Source: DYCT01 sp051875715
GTDB taxonomy: Bacteria; Bacteroidota; Bacteroidia; Bacteroidales; Bacteroidaceae
Assembly (NCBI GenBank): GCA_051875715.1
Contig: JBJEHD010000023.1
Coordinates: forward strand, 8,700-72,699
Reading direction: 5' to 3'
DNA: 64,000 nucleotides
Within the stretch, counting starts at the first letter, position 1; every line of letters begins with the position of its first letter. The notes under the pieces were generated by a model, which saw nothing but the letters and a program-made list of their open reading frames with translations, ran no database searches and was not told the origin of the DNA. Shown here piece after piece: positions 50,789-58,962 of this stretch. The translations under genes and the position numbers were made by a program.

Positions 50789-53017
50789 ATGAAAAGCATG
50801 AGAACCATCCTCGCCATTGGACTGCTTTGTGCGGGCAGCCTATGGCCATGCGCCCACGCGCAACTCACCTGGGATCCGAGCGACTGGAAAAACACCCAGG
50901 GAACCGGAGCCGTCTCCGGGAACGAACGAATTGTTACCCCTAAATTGTCCAATTCAACTTCTACGCCGAAACAGTATCGAGGCGACATTAGAAAGGAGAA
51001 CGCAACCACCTTTGCAGAAGGAATCAAGACGGGCACGAACCAATACCTGTTCATCAAAGCCAAGACGAGCAGCGGAAGCTTTATAGAGAAAGACATGAAG
51101 GTCACTATCCGATTGACAAGAGACGGCCTACATTATGAGCAAAATGGCATCGCTAAAAAAAACTACTACACCAGTACAGACGATTATACGGTTTGGTATT
51201 TTGACATGCTGGCCACGAGCGGTAAGTTTTCATTTAAGGAAGATGGAGGGAATTGGACAGAAGCCAAGGAAACCACCAATCCGACATTAACCGAAGTCAA
51301 AACAGCATGGAGTGATTATCTTGCTACAGTGTCTTGCTCGCTCGACAACATCAGCCTCGTGCTCATTGCCGAAACGGACGAAGCACCCACCTTCACCATC
51401 GTAGAAGTAAGTACGCAAAACACCGAAGCCGACGTGCAACGGCAGGCGGCAGGCCCCTACGTCTTCCGCGCAAGCGACTGGACCAAGACCACGTCGGGCC
51501 ATGTGGAGGTGACCGCAGAAGGGGCTATCCATTCCACCAGTTACAGCAGTTCGGATGATAGCAATGATGCCCGAAACCGGGCCGACCTGAAATGCACGAC
51601 TCCGTTCAAGTTCACCACCGACAAACCGTACGTGGTCATCAAAGGCACCAACCTACATCAGTATAAATACGTCAACACCAGCAAGACCGACATCAAGTTC
51701 AAGACCTTCAAACAAGATGGGACGACAAACCTTGTTGGCAATGATGGTGTCAGCACCTATTACTGGGGCGAAGGCGATACGGAAGGTATCCTCATCTTCT
51801 CGATAGGCGAAAAAGCCAGCAGCACCTACTGCACGCCCGAGACGCAGACGCTGGCCATCGACTTCATCGAAATCGTGATGCGCACCAGCGACATCAATGC
51901 CGGATACACCGTCACCGACATCGACTTCTGCTCCTTCTCGGACCTGATAGAGAAATATCCCGCGCTGAAAGGCAAGCTGCGTGTCGACAGCCCCACCACG
52001 TTCAAACTGACCGGCAGCGACAGCGACTACACCCTCACCACATCCGCCACCGCCGCCACCTGGTCGCTCAGCCAGTTGCAGACCTTCGACAAGTTCCTGG
52101 GCTCGAGCCCGGCCATCACCAGCATCGACATGAACAAGCAAACGTATGCCACCGACGTAACCACGAACCCCTTCACCCGGCTCAACCCGAGCGCACTCAT
52201 CTACGTGGCTTCGGACAAGGTGGAAAGCGCCGCCAACCTGCCCAACGTGGTGAACCGCAGCACCAACCAATGCGCCTCGCTGACGCTGTCCGATCAAGGC
52301 GCGTTCGCCCCGGCAGACGCCATCACCGTCCCGGCAGACAAAATCAGTTACACACGCACCCTGGCCGACGCCACCAAACTGAACACCATCTGCCTGCCCT
52401 ATGCCGTCAAAGTAAGCGGATTCCAAGCCAAGACCTTCCGCACCGACATGGGCGAGACGAACTCCGTCCGCTTTGCCGACGTGACAGAGGGAACGGTCAT
52501 CCCCGCCCACACGCCCTTCCTGGTGTCGGCCAATGCGGAAATCGACTTCAAGAACCAGGCCGATGCCACCATCGATCCCAGCGCCATGAACACCACGCAT
52601 GAGCGGACCGGCACTCAGTACACCTACGCCGGACGGTATAAGACCTGGACCGTAAGCGCAGACGAGACCGTCTACGTGAGCAACGGCACCGAGTTCGTCC
52701 GCGCCGCCACCGGACTGCAGATTCCGCCCTACCGCGCCGTGCTCATCCCGAACCCGGGCTCATCCTCCGCACCGGCCCGCGTCAGCATCGTGACCGACGG
52801 CCCGACCACGACCGACGGCCCGACGACCGCCTCCTCCGTCCGCATCTACGGCGAGGAAGGATGCCTCGTGGTCGAGACGACCGAACCGCTGACCCTCCGC
52901 GTGACCGCCATCGACGGACGCATAGCCGCCTGCACCGCCCTCGAGGCAGGCATCACCCGACTCCCCCTCGCCCCCGGCCTCTACGTAGCCAACGGGCAGA
53001 AGGCAGCCGTCAGATAA
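50789..53017 (+). CDS. secreted protein with DUF6383-like C-terminal domain
   Basis: This 742-residue protein has a signal peptide (about residues 1-25), two beta-rich modules (residues 26-215 and 220-385, both with xDWxKT-like openings), a middle region and a C-terminal domain (about residues 680-742; VRIYGEEGCLVVETTEPLTL and LPLAPGLYVANGQKAAVR) like those of DUF6383 or type IX secretion tails. No enzyme motif is seen; a glycan-binding or surface-exposed role is an inference. The first 700 bases are clearly more AT-rich than the rest, suggesting a mosaic origin. A second ATG (MRTILA) four codons in is an alternative start. Confidence 0.65.
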   Translation: MKSMRTILAIGLLCAGSLWPCAHAQLTWDPSDWKNTQGTGAVSGNERIVTPKLSNSTSTPKQYRGDIRKENATTFAEGIKTGTNQYLFIKAKTSSGSFIEKDMKVTIRLTRDGLHYEQNGIAKKNYYTSTDDYTVWYFDMLATSGKFSFKEDGGNWTEAKETTNPTLTEVKTAWSDYLATVSCSLDNISLVLIAETDEAPTFTIVEVSTQNTEADVQRQAAGPYVFRASDWTKTTSGHVEVTAEGAIHSTSYSSSDDSNDARNRADLKCTTPFKFTTDKPYVVIKGTNLHQYKYVNTSKTDIKFKTFKQDGTTNLVGNDGVSTYYWGEGDTEGILIFSIGEKASSTYCTPETQTLAIDFIEIVMRTSDINAGYTVTDIDFCSFSDLIEKYPALKGKLRVDSPTTFKLTGSDSDYTLTTSATAATWSLSQLQTFDKFLGSSPAITSIDMNKQTYATDVTTNPFTRLNPSALIYVASDKVESAANLPNVVNRSTNQCASLTLSDQGAFAPADAITVPADKISYTRTLADATKLNTICLPYAVKVSGFQAKTFRTDMGETNSVRFADVTEGTVIPAHTPFLVSANAEIDFKNQADATIDPSAMNTTHERTGTQYTYAGRYKTWTVSADETVYVSNGTEFVRAATGLQIPPYRAVLIPNPGSSSAPARVSIVTDGPTTTDGPTTASSVRIYGEEGCLVVETTEPLTLRVTAIDGRIAACTALEAGITRLPLAPGLYVANGQKAAVR

Positions 53018-53058
53018 TCCCCATGTTAGAACCCATCTTCAAAACCAAAGACATCGAT

Positions 53059-53274
53059 ATGAACCAAACAACGAAGAAAACCACCATACGTCGGGCCTAC
53101 GAGAAGCCCGCCATGCACATCATCCCATTGGACACCGAGGCCGTGATGGCCGCGTCCACCAACTACGGCGTGAGCGAAGGCGAAGGCGGAGGCTACAACG
53201 GCCCCGTCTACAATCCCAAGCGATTCTGGAACAGCACCAGCCTCAGTCTGGACGAAGAAGGCGAACGCAAATAG
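53059..53274 (+). CDS. small peptide of the Bacteroidales KP-motif type
   Basis: This 71-residue peptide (from MNQTTKK) has a basic N-terminus, the pattern YEKPAMHIIPLDTEAVMAAS and a Gly-rich polar tail ending DEEGERK. Many Bacteroidales loci encode short proteins with this opening (KP, then alternating hydrophobics, then MAAS), usually unannotated; the resemblance is from recall. It has no signal peptide. An in-frame ATG at 53023 would add 12 residues. It is 41 bases from the preceding gene and 11 from the next, so it is part of that operon. Confidence 0.6.
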   Translation: MNQTTKKTTIRRAYEKPAMHIIPLDTEAVMAASTNYGVSEGEGGGYNGPVYNPKRFWNSTSLSLDEEGERK

Positions 53275-53285
53275 TCCCACCACCC

Positions 53286-54878
53286 ATGCGCACACATCGT
53301 ATCCTCATAGGCATCATGGCCTGTCTGCTCGGTTGGCAGGCAGGCCATTTGCACGCCGACACGCTGGCCCAATGGCAGTGGTCGGTGCGCTTGGAAGGCA
53401 GTTACTCGAAAGAGACCAAAGGCGAGGCCGAAGCCTTCCTCTGGATTCCGCCCACCTGCCAGCGGCTGCAGGCCCTGGTGTTCAGCCAGCAGAACATGAA
53501 CGACGAGACCCTCTTCCGCTCGGCCCTCTTCCGCGCCGAGATGGAGCGGCTGAGCATCGGCCTGATCTGGATAGCCCCCGGCATCAGCCAGGACTGGAGC
53601 CCTGAGAGCGGCGCACAGGCCCTACTGGACGCCTGTCTCGGGCGGTTGGCCGCCATCAGCGGCTACGACGAGCTGGCCACCGTGCCCCTCGTCCCGTTCG
53701 GCCATTCGGCCATGGCCACCTTCCCGTGGAACTTTGCGGCCTGGAACCGCGAACGCACCCTGGCCGTCCTCTCCTACCACGGCGACGCCCCACGCACCAA
53801 CCTGTGCGGCTACGGCCGGGCCAACGTGGAATGGGGCCGCACGCGGAACATCGACCGCGTGCCCGGCCTGATGGTCGAAGGCGAGTTCGAATGGTGGGAG
53901 GCACGCGTCAACCCCGCCCTGGCCTTCCGCATGATGTATCCCCAAAGCCGCATCTCGTTCCTCTGCGATGCCGGACGCGGCCACTTCGACCTTTGCGACG
54001 AAACCATTCGCTACCTGGTGCGCTTCATCGAAAAGAGCCTGGCCTACTACCCCGACCGCGACACCAACCCCGACCCGGGCTGGCTGGCCGAACGGTGGAG
54101 GGGCGACCAGCACCGTCCCAAGCCCGCCCCTGCGTCGACGTACCGGGGCGACCGGCACGACGCCTTCTGGTATTTCGACCGAGAGATGGCCGAATGGGCC
54201 GAACGCCGCTACGCCGAGACGCGGGGCAAAGAGCCACAATACGTCTCGTTCACCCAGGACGGACGCCTGCTGCCCTACGACCGAAACCAGCACGTGAAGG
54301 TGCAGACCGCCTTCCGCCCCGAGGCCGACGGCGTCAGCTTCCACCTGCGGGCCGTGGCCACCGACTCCACCCGCTGCCGGACGGCCGCACCCGCCGCAGG
54401 CCGTGCGCCGCGCATCAGCGTGGTCAGCGGGCCGGCCATGCAGGTGAACGACACCACCTTCCGCCTCAACTTCTACTGCACCGGGCTGAGCAATCCCGGC
54501 CGCTGGGGCATCTGCCTGGTGGCCGAAGCCGACGGCGACGCCCGCCACAAGAGTGCCGTGCAAGAGATGACCGTGCGCGTGCCGCTCCGCCTGACCGAAG
54601 GCCGCCGGCAAAGCATCCTCTTCCCCTCGTTGCCCGACGTGAAGGCCGCCCCCGGCACCCGCATCGCCCTGCCCGCCACGACGGACAGCGGCCTGCCCGT
54701 CTACTATTACGTGAAGGCCGGTCCGGCCCTCGTCGAAGGCAGCGAACTGGTCATCACCTCCATCCCGCTCCGGGCCAAACGCCCCGTCTGCGTGACGGTG
54801 GGTGCCTGGCAGTACGGCATCCCCGGACAGGTGCAGAGCGCCGATCCCGTGGAACGCAGTTTCTGGCTCACCGACTGA
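53286..54878 (+). CDS. secreted alpha/beta-hydrolase-like protein
   Basis: This 530-residue protein has a signal peptide (about residues 1-25) and an N-terminal alpha/beta-hydrolase-like domain with the nucleophile-elbow sequence VPFGHSAMATFPW (Ser about residue 140) and a possible catalytic His in AGRGHFDLCDET. A beta-rich C-terminal half of about 250 residues follows (TDSGLPVYYYVKAGPALVEG). It may be an esterase that removes acyl groups from the target glycan, but I do not recognise a characterised family. It follows the KP-motif peptide by 11 bases. Confidence 0.6.
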   Translation: MRTHRILIGIMACLLGWQAGHLHADTLAQWQWSVRLEGSYSKETKGEAEAFLWIPPTCQRLQALVFSQQNMNDETLFRSALFRAEMERLSIGLIWIAPGISQDWSPESGAQALLDACLGRLAAISGYDELATVPLVPFGHSAMATFPWNFAAWNRERTLAVLSYHGDAPRTNLCGYGRANVEWGRTRNIDRVPGLMVEGEFEWWEARVNPALAFRMMYPQSRISFLCDAGRGHFDLCDETIRYLVRFIEKSLAYYPDRDTNPDPGWLAERWRGDQHRPKPAPASTYRGDRHDAFWYFDREMAEWAERRYAETRGKEPQYVSFTQDGRLLPYDRNQHVKVQTAFRPEADGVSFHLRAVATDSTRCRTAAPAAGRAPRISVVSGPAMQVNDTTFRLNFYCTGLSNPGRWGICLVAEADGDARHKSAVQEMTVRVPLRLTEGRRQSILFPSLPDVKAAPGTRIALPATTDSGLPVYYYVKAGPALVEGSELVITSIPLRAKRPVCVTVGAWQYGIPGQVQSADPVERSFWLTD

Positions 54879-55200
54879 GCCACCCCTTCCCTCTCCCCGA
54901 CGCCGACGGCCGACACGCGAAACCCACCCTTCGCCTGCCGGCCGCCGGCCTTGTTTCATCCCCCCGTCCGGCCGTCGGCGCACGGGTCCACAGACGGCCG
55001 ATATCCCCCTCAGCGTCTCAAATGATTATGTGATACTACGAGTCTCACATTCTTAAACCACACAGAACAAAGCACTTACAAGACATTCGTCTACCCTAAT
55101 GAACTGAGATACATCTCCGCACGGTTTCTTTGGTCTGTATGTGGCAACCCTCTATCTTTGCCCTCGTCAAACCAACGAATCAACCAAATAATCTGATACG
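54879..55200. other. 322-base spacer before the Sus-type operon
   Basis: The first 120 bases are GC-rich with GGCCG inverted elements but no clean terminator. The second half is AT-richer and carries the ECF-gene promoter. No gene is seen. Confidence 0.45.
55129..55160 (+). promoter_or_regulatory. predicted promoter of the ECF-SusCD operon
   Basis: TTTG at 55129-55132 is followed after 20 bases by TATCTTTG at 55153-55160, a complete match to the housekeeping promoter pattern. The ECF start codon is 41 bases downstream. Confidence 0.6.
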
Positions 55201-55716
55201 ATGAAAAAAGAACTCAGCCAAACGGACCGGCTCATCGCCGAAGCATACGTCGAATACCGCGACCACCTGTGCCGTTTCATCCGCTTCCGCATCGAGGATG
55301 TCGACGAGGCCGAAGACCTGACCCAGGACGTGTTCCTCCGTCTGCTCGACTACCGGCAACTCATCTGTCCGGCCACCATCCGCAGTTTCGTGTTCACCAT
55401 CGCCCGCAACCTGGTGAACGACCACCTGCGCCGTTACTACAAGTGGCAGGAAATCTCCTTATACATGATGGAGCAGCACTCCGAGGCTTGCACCCACACC
55501 GAAAGCCGCATCCTGGCCGACGACCTGGCCGCCTGCGAGCAGCGCCGCGTGCTGCAACTCCCGCGCCAGCGCGGCATCGTCTACCAGATGAGCCGCTACG
55601 AAGGGAAGACCATCCCGGAAATCGCCCTCAGCATGAACCTCTCCGAACGCACGGTGGAGAACCACCTCTTCATCAGCCGGCGCGAGGTGCGCGAATACAT
55701 CCGCCAATGTATCTGA
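55201..55716 (+). CDS. ECF-type sigma factor without an adjacent anti-sigma gene
   Basis: This 171-residue protein has sigma region 2 (YVEYRDHLCRFIRFRIEDVD, DLTQDVFLRLL) and region 4 (KTIPEIALSMNLSERTVENH). It would direct RNA polymerase to a small regulon, most simply the susC gene 42 bases downstream. ECF factors of Bacteroides glycan loci normally pair with a FecR-type anti-sigma and a SusC carrying an STN domain; neither is present here. How it is controlled is not evident. Cys-containing CEQRR between the two regions is not a known zinc-sensor motif. Confidence 0.88.
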   Translation: MKKELSQTDRLIAEAYVEYRDHLCRFIRFRIEDVDEAEDLTQDVFLRLLDYRQLICPATIRSFVFTIARNLVNDHLRRYYKWQEISLYMMEQHSEACTHTESRILADDLAACEQRRVLQLPRQRGIVYQMSRYEGKTIPEIALSMNLSERTVENHLFISRREVREYIRQCI

Positions 55717-55758
55717 CAAACAAACAACACTATTTCATTACTTATCCTTATTAACCGT

Positions 55759-58700
55759 ATGAAGAAAAGAACAACAAGCAAGAAGTTCCTTTTCGCGGTG
55801 ATGATGGCCTGCGCCTTCCTGGCTTCCCAGCCGGAAGCGGCAGTCGCACGCAGCCACCAGGCCCCGGCCATGCAGCAGGCATCGGTCAAGGTAGCGGGCG
55901 TGGTGGAAGACGCGTCCGGCCCGGTCATCGGTGCCACCGTGATGGAAAAAGGAACGACCAACGGAGTGGTCACCGGCCTGGACGGCGACTTCATGCTCCA
56001 AGTTTCCTCGCCCAAGGCCATCGTGGTCATCTCCTTCGTGGGTTACAAGACCGTGGAACTCCGTGCCGACGACCCCGCCCTGAAGCGCGTCGTGCTGGGC
56101 GAAGACACCGAGGTGCTGGAAGAAGTCGTCGTCGTGGGCTACGGCGTACAGAAGAAGGAATCGCTGTCGGGCGCGGTCACCGTGGTCGACGCCAAAGCAT
56201 TCCAGGAGAAGGGCGGACTGTCCAGCCCGCTCGAAGCCTTGCAAGGCCAGGTGGCCGGCGTGATGATCACCCGTGGCTCGTCGGCTCCGGGCGACGAGAG
56301 CTGGAGCCTGAACCTGCGCGGCTCGTCGTCGGTCAACAGCATCGAGCCGCTCATCATCATCGACGGCGTGGCCATGAACAGCGTCAGCGAAATGCGCCTG
56401 CTCAACCCGAACGACATCGCCTCCATCAACTTCCTGAAAGACGGCTCGGCAGCCATCTACGGTAGCCGCGCCGCCGGCGGCGTGGTGCTCATCACCACCA
56501 AGAAAGGCGCGTCGGGCAAGGTGAAGGTGGAATACAGCGGAACGGCCACCGTGAAGACCGTGGGCCTCATGCCCCACCTGATGAACATCGACCAATGGGC
56601 CGACGGCCTGATGCAGGCCCTCGAAAACGACGGCAACACCTCCGACACATGGTACACCTACTGCCAACTGGCCAAGAAATACAAAGGCTCGTACATCGAC
56701 CTCGAACACAGCGCACACCCCTTCGGCTCGGCCGCCTTCAAGGACGTGAGCGACTTCGTGTTCGACGACCGGGTGGACTGGCTCGACGCCCTGTTCGGCA
56801 ACACCGTGTCCACCGAGCAGAGCCTGAGCGTATCCGGCGGCAGCGACAAGCACACCTACCGCATCTCGCTCAACTACCTCTACGACGGCTCGACGCTGCA
56901 ATACGGCAAGAACAACAACCAGCGCTACAACTTCCGCGTGAACAACACCTACCACCTCAGCGATGCCCTCACGCTGGAGTCCGCCATCGCCTACAACCGG
57001 CAGGAGCAGGTGGTGCCCTCGCGCATCAGTTCGGTGCTGACCACCCAGATGCCGATGCCGGGCCTTCCGCTCACCACCCTCGACGGAAAGAACTACGCCT
57101 GGGGTACGTGGGGCTCGCCCGTGGCCAAGGTGACCGAAGGGGGCGACAACCGCCTCACGGTGTCGGCCATCAACATCAGCGAGACGCTGAAATACAAAAT
57201 CAACGACTGGCTCACGGCCAACGCCAACGTGGGCTACAACACCAACTCGGCCTGGCGAAACACCGTGGAGAACGCCATCGCCTACTACAACTACACCGGC
57301 ACGAAGCAGGTGCTGACCGACCCCACGCAGGCCAACTCCTCGTATAAGCAGACCGGCTCGCGCACCGACTTCTACTCCTTCTCGGGCTTCGTGAACGCCG
57401 CCAAGCTGTTTGCCGACACGCACAACCTCAGCCTCACCCTCGGCGCGCAATACGAGTTCAAGGAATACAGCATCTTCGGCGTGAAGGTGAAGGACATCCA
57501 GACGGGCATGGAGGTGGTGAACGGCGCAGGCGACATCACCCTGAGCGGCAGCGAAGAGAAATACCAGAACGCCAACACCTCGGTGTTCGGCCGCTTCAAC
57601 TACGACTACAAGGGACGCTACCTGGTGGAGGCGCAAGCCCGCTACGACGGCTCGTCGAAGTTCGCCAAGCAGAACCGCTGGGACCTGTTCTACGGCGTTT
57701 CGCTGGCATGGCGACTCAAGCAGGAGGCCTTCATGGAGCAGGCCGACTGGCTGCACGACCTGAAGGTGCGCCTCTCGTATGCCGAAATGGGTAACCAAAG
57801 CGGCATCTCCAACTACGACGGCGTACAACTCTACGGCCTGAGCAGCGGGACGGGTGCCTACGTGGGCGACTCGCGCCTGTCGTTCATCCACACCTCGGGC
57901 GTGCTGGCCTCGAACTCGCGCAGTTGGGAGCGCATCAAGAACTACAACGCCGCCCTCGACTTCGCCTTCCTGGGCGGAGCACTGACCGGCACGGTCGAAG
58001 CCTTCCTCAAGCGGAACGACAACATGCTGGTGAGCATCACCTTCCCCGGCACGCTGGGCGACGGCGCACCCAAGGCCAACGCCGGCAAATTCAAGGACTG
58101 GGGCTTCGAAGGCCAACTGAACTGGCGCGGACAGATAGGCAAGGTGAACTACCACCTGGGCGGAAACTTCACCTTCACCCGAAACGAACTGGTGGACTAC
58201 GGCGGCACCACCGTGCTGAAGTCGGGCTACGCCTCCACGCAGCAGGGCTATCCGCTGCAGTCCATCTTCGGCCTGCGCTATGGCGGCAAAATCCAAAACG
58301 AGGAGATGCTGGCCGCCTACCTGAAGAAGTACTACCCGAACAACGCCATCGGCATGCCCAGCAACCTGCGCGTGGGCGACAACATGTACTGCGACGAGAA
58401 CGGCGACGGCGTGCTGGACGAGAAGGACTACATCTACCTGGGCAGCGACACGCCCGAAATCTCCTATTCGTTCAACGGCGGCCTGTCGTGGAAAGGCCTA
58501 GACCTGAACCTCGTCTTCCAGGGCGCGGCCAACCGCTTCATCTACCGAGGCGTGGACAACTGGACGGTGCCCTTCCGCGCCAAATACACCAACTCGACCA
58601 CGGCCAGCATCGGCCAGGTGTGGAGCAAGGACAACCCGGAGGCCTACTACGCCCCCTACACCAACGACGAGAACATCAACAAGTACAACTACCAGGCCAA

Positions 58701-58950
58701 CTCGCGCACCGCACAAGACGGACGCTACCTCCGCCTGAAAAACGTGACCCTGGGCTACACCTTCCCGGCCAAACTGCTGAAGAAGCAGAAGGCGCTGCAG
58801 AGCCTCCGCCTCTACGCCACGGCCACCGACCTGTGGGAGACCAGCCGCATCAAAGACGGATGGGACCCCGAAGCCGCACGCGAGGTGTCCGGCACGAAAC
58901 GTTATCCTTTCACCCGCAACTTCACGTTCGGTGTCAATCTTTCATTCTAA
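55759..58950 (+). CDS. SusC-like TonB-dependent outer-membrane transporter
   Basis: This 1063-residue protein has a signal peptide, a CarboxypepD_reg-like domain (about residues 40-120; VKVAGVVEDASGPVIGATV), the SusC family tag EEVVVVGYGVQKKESLSGAV, a plug domain (SSVNSIEPLIIIDGVAM) and a beta-barrel ending in Phe (TFGVNLSF). It imports oligosaccharides across the outer membrane using TonB energy, with SusD as its lid. No STN domain precedes the carboxypeptidase-like domain, so it is not built for transmembrane anti-sigma signalling. SusD follows 12 bases later. Confidence 0.95.
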   Translation: MKKRTTSKKFLFAVMMACAFLASQPEAAVARSHQAPAMQQASVKVAGVVEDASGPVIGATVMEKGTTNGVVTGLDGDFMLQVSSPKAIVVISFVGYKTVELRADDPALKRVVLGEDTEVLEEVVVVGYGVQKKESLSGAVTVVDAKAFQEKGGLSSPLEALQGQVAGVMITRGSSAPGDESWSLNLRGSSSVNSIEPLIIIDGVAMNSVSEMRLLNPNDIASINFLKDGSAAIYGSRAAGGVVLITTKKGASGKVKVEYSGTATVKTVGLMPHLMNIDQWADGLMQALENDGNTSDTWYTYCQLAKKYKGSYIDLEHSAHPFGSAAFKDVSDFVFDDRVDWLDALFGNTVSTEQSLSVSGGSDKHTYRISLNYLYDGSTLQYGKNNNQRYNFRVNNTYHLSDALTLESAIAYNRQEQVVPSRISSVLTTQMPMPGLPLTTLDGKNYAWGTWGSPVAKVTEGGDNRLTVSAINISETLKYKINDWLTANANVGYNTNSAWRNTVENAIAYYNYTGTKQVLTDPTQANSSYKQTGSRTDFYSFSGFVNAAKLFADTHNLSLTLGAQYEFKEYSIFGVKVKDIQTGMEVVNGAGDITLSGSEEKYQNANTSVFGRFNYDYKGRYLVEAQARYDGSSKFAKQNRWDLFYGVSLAWRLKQEAFMEQADWLHDLKVRLSYAEMGNQSGISNYDGVQLYGLSSGTGAYVGDSRLSFIHTSGVLASNSRSWERIKNYNAALDFAFLGGALTGTVEAFLKRNDNMLVSITFPGTLGDGAPKANAGKFKDWGFEGQLNWRGQIGKVNYHLGGNFTFTRNELVDYGGTTVLKSGYASTQQGYPLQSIFGLRYGGKIQNEEMLAAYLKKYYPNNAIGMPSNLRVGDNMYCDENGDGVLDEKDYIYLGSDTPEISYSFNGGLSWKGLDLNLVFQGAANRFIYRGVDNWTVPFRAKYTNSTTASIGQVWSKDNPEAYYAPYTNDENINKYNYQANSRTAQDGRYLRLKNVTLGYTFPAKLLKKQKALQSLRLYATATDLWETSRIKDGWDPEAAREVSGTKRYPFTRNFTFGVNLSF

Positions 58951-58962
58951 ACGAAACAAACC

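Noticed and set aside
55738..58296. Very long minus-strand open frame opposite susC, with similar ones opposite susD, GH88, the lyase and the Ig-like gene
   Set aside because: GC-rich codon usage leaves long antisense frames; their translations are low-complexity Gly/Val/His-rich and match no family.
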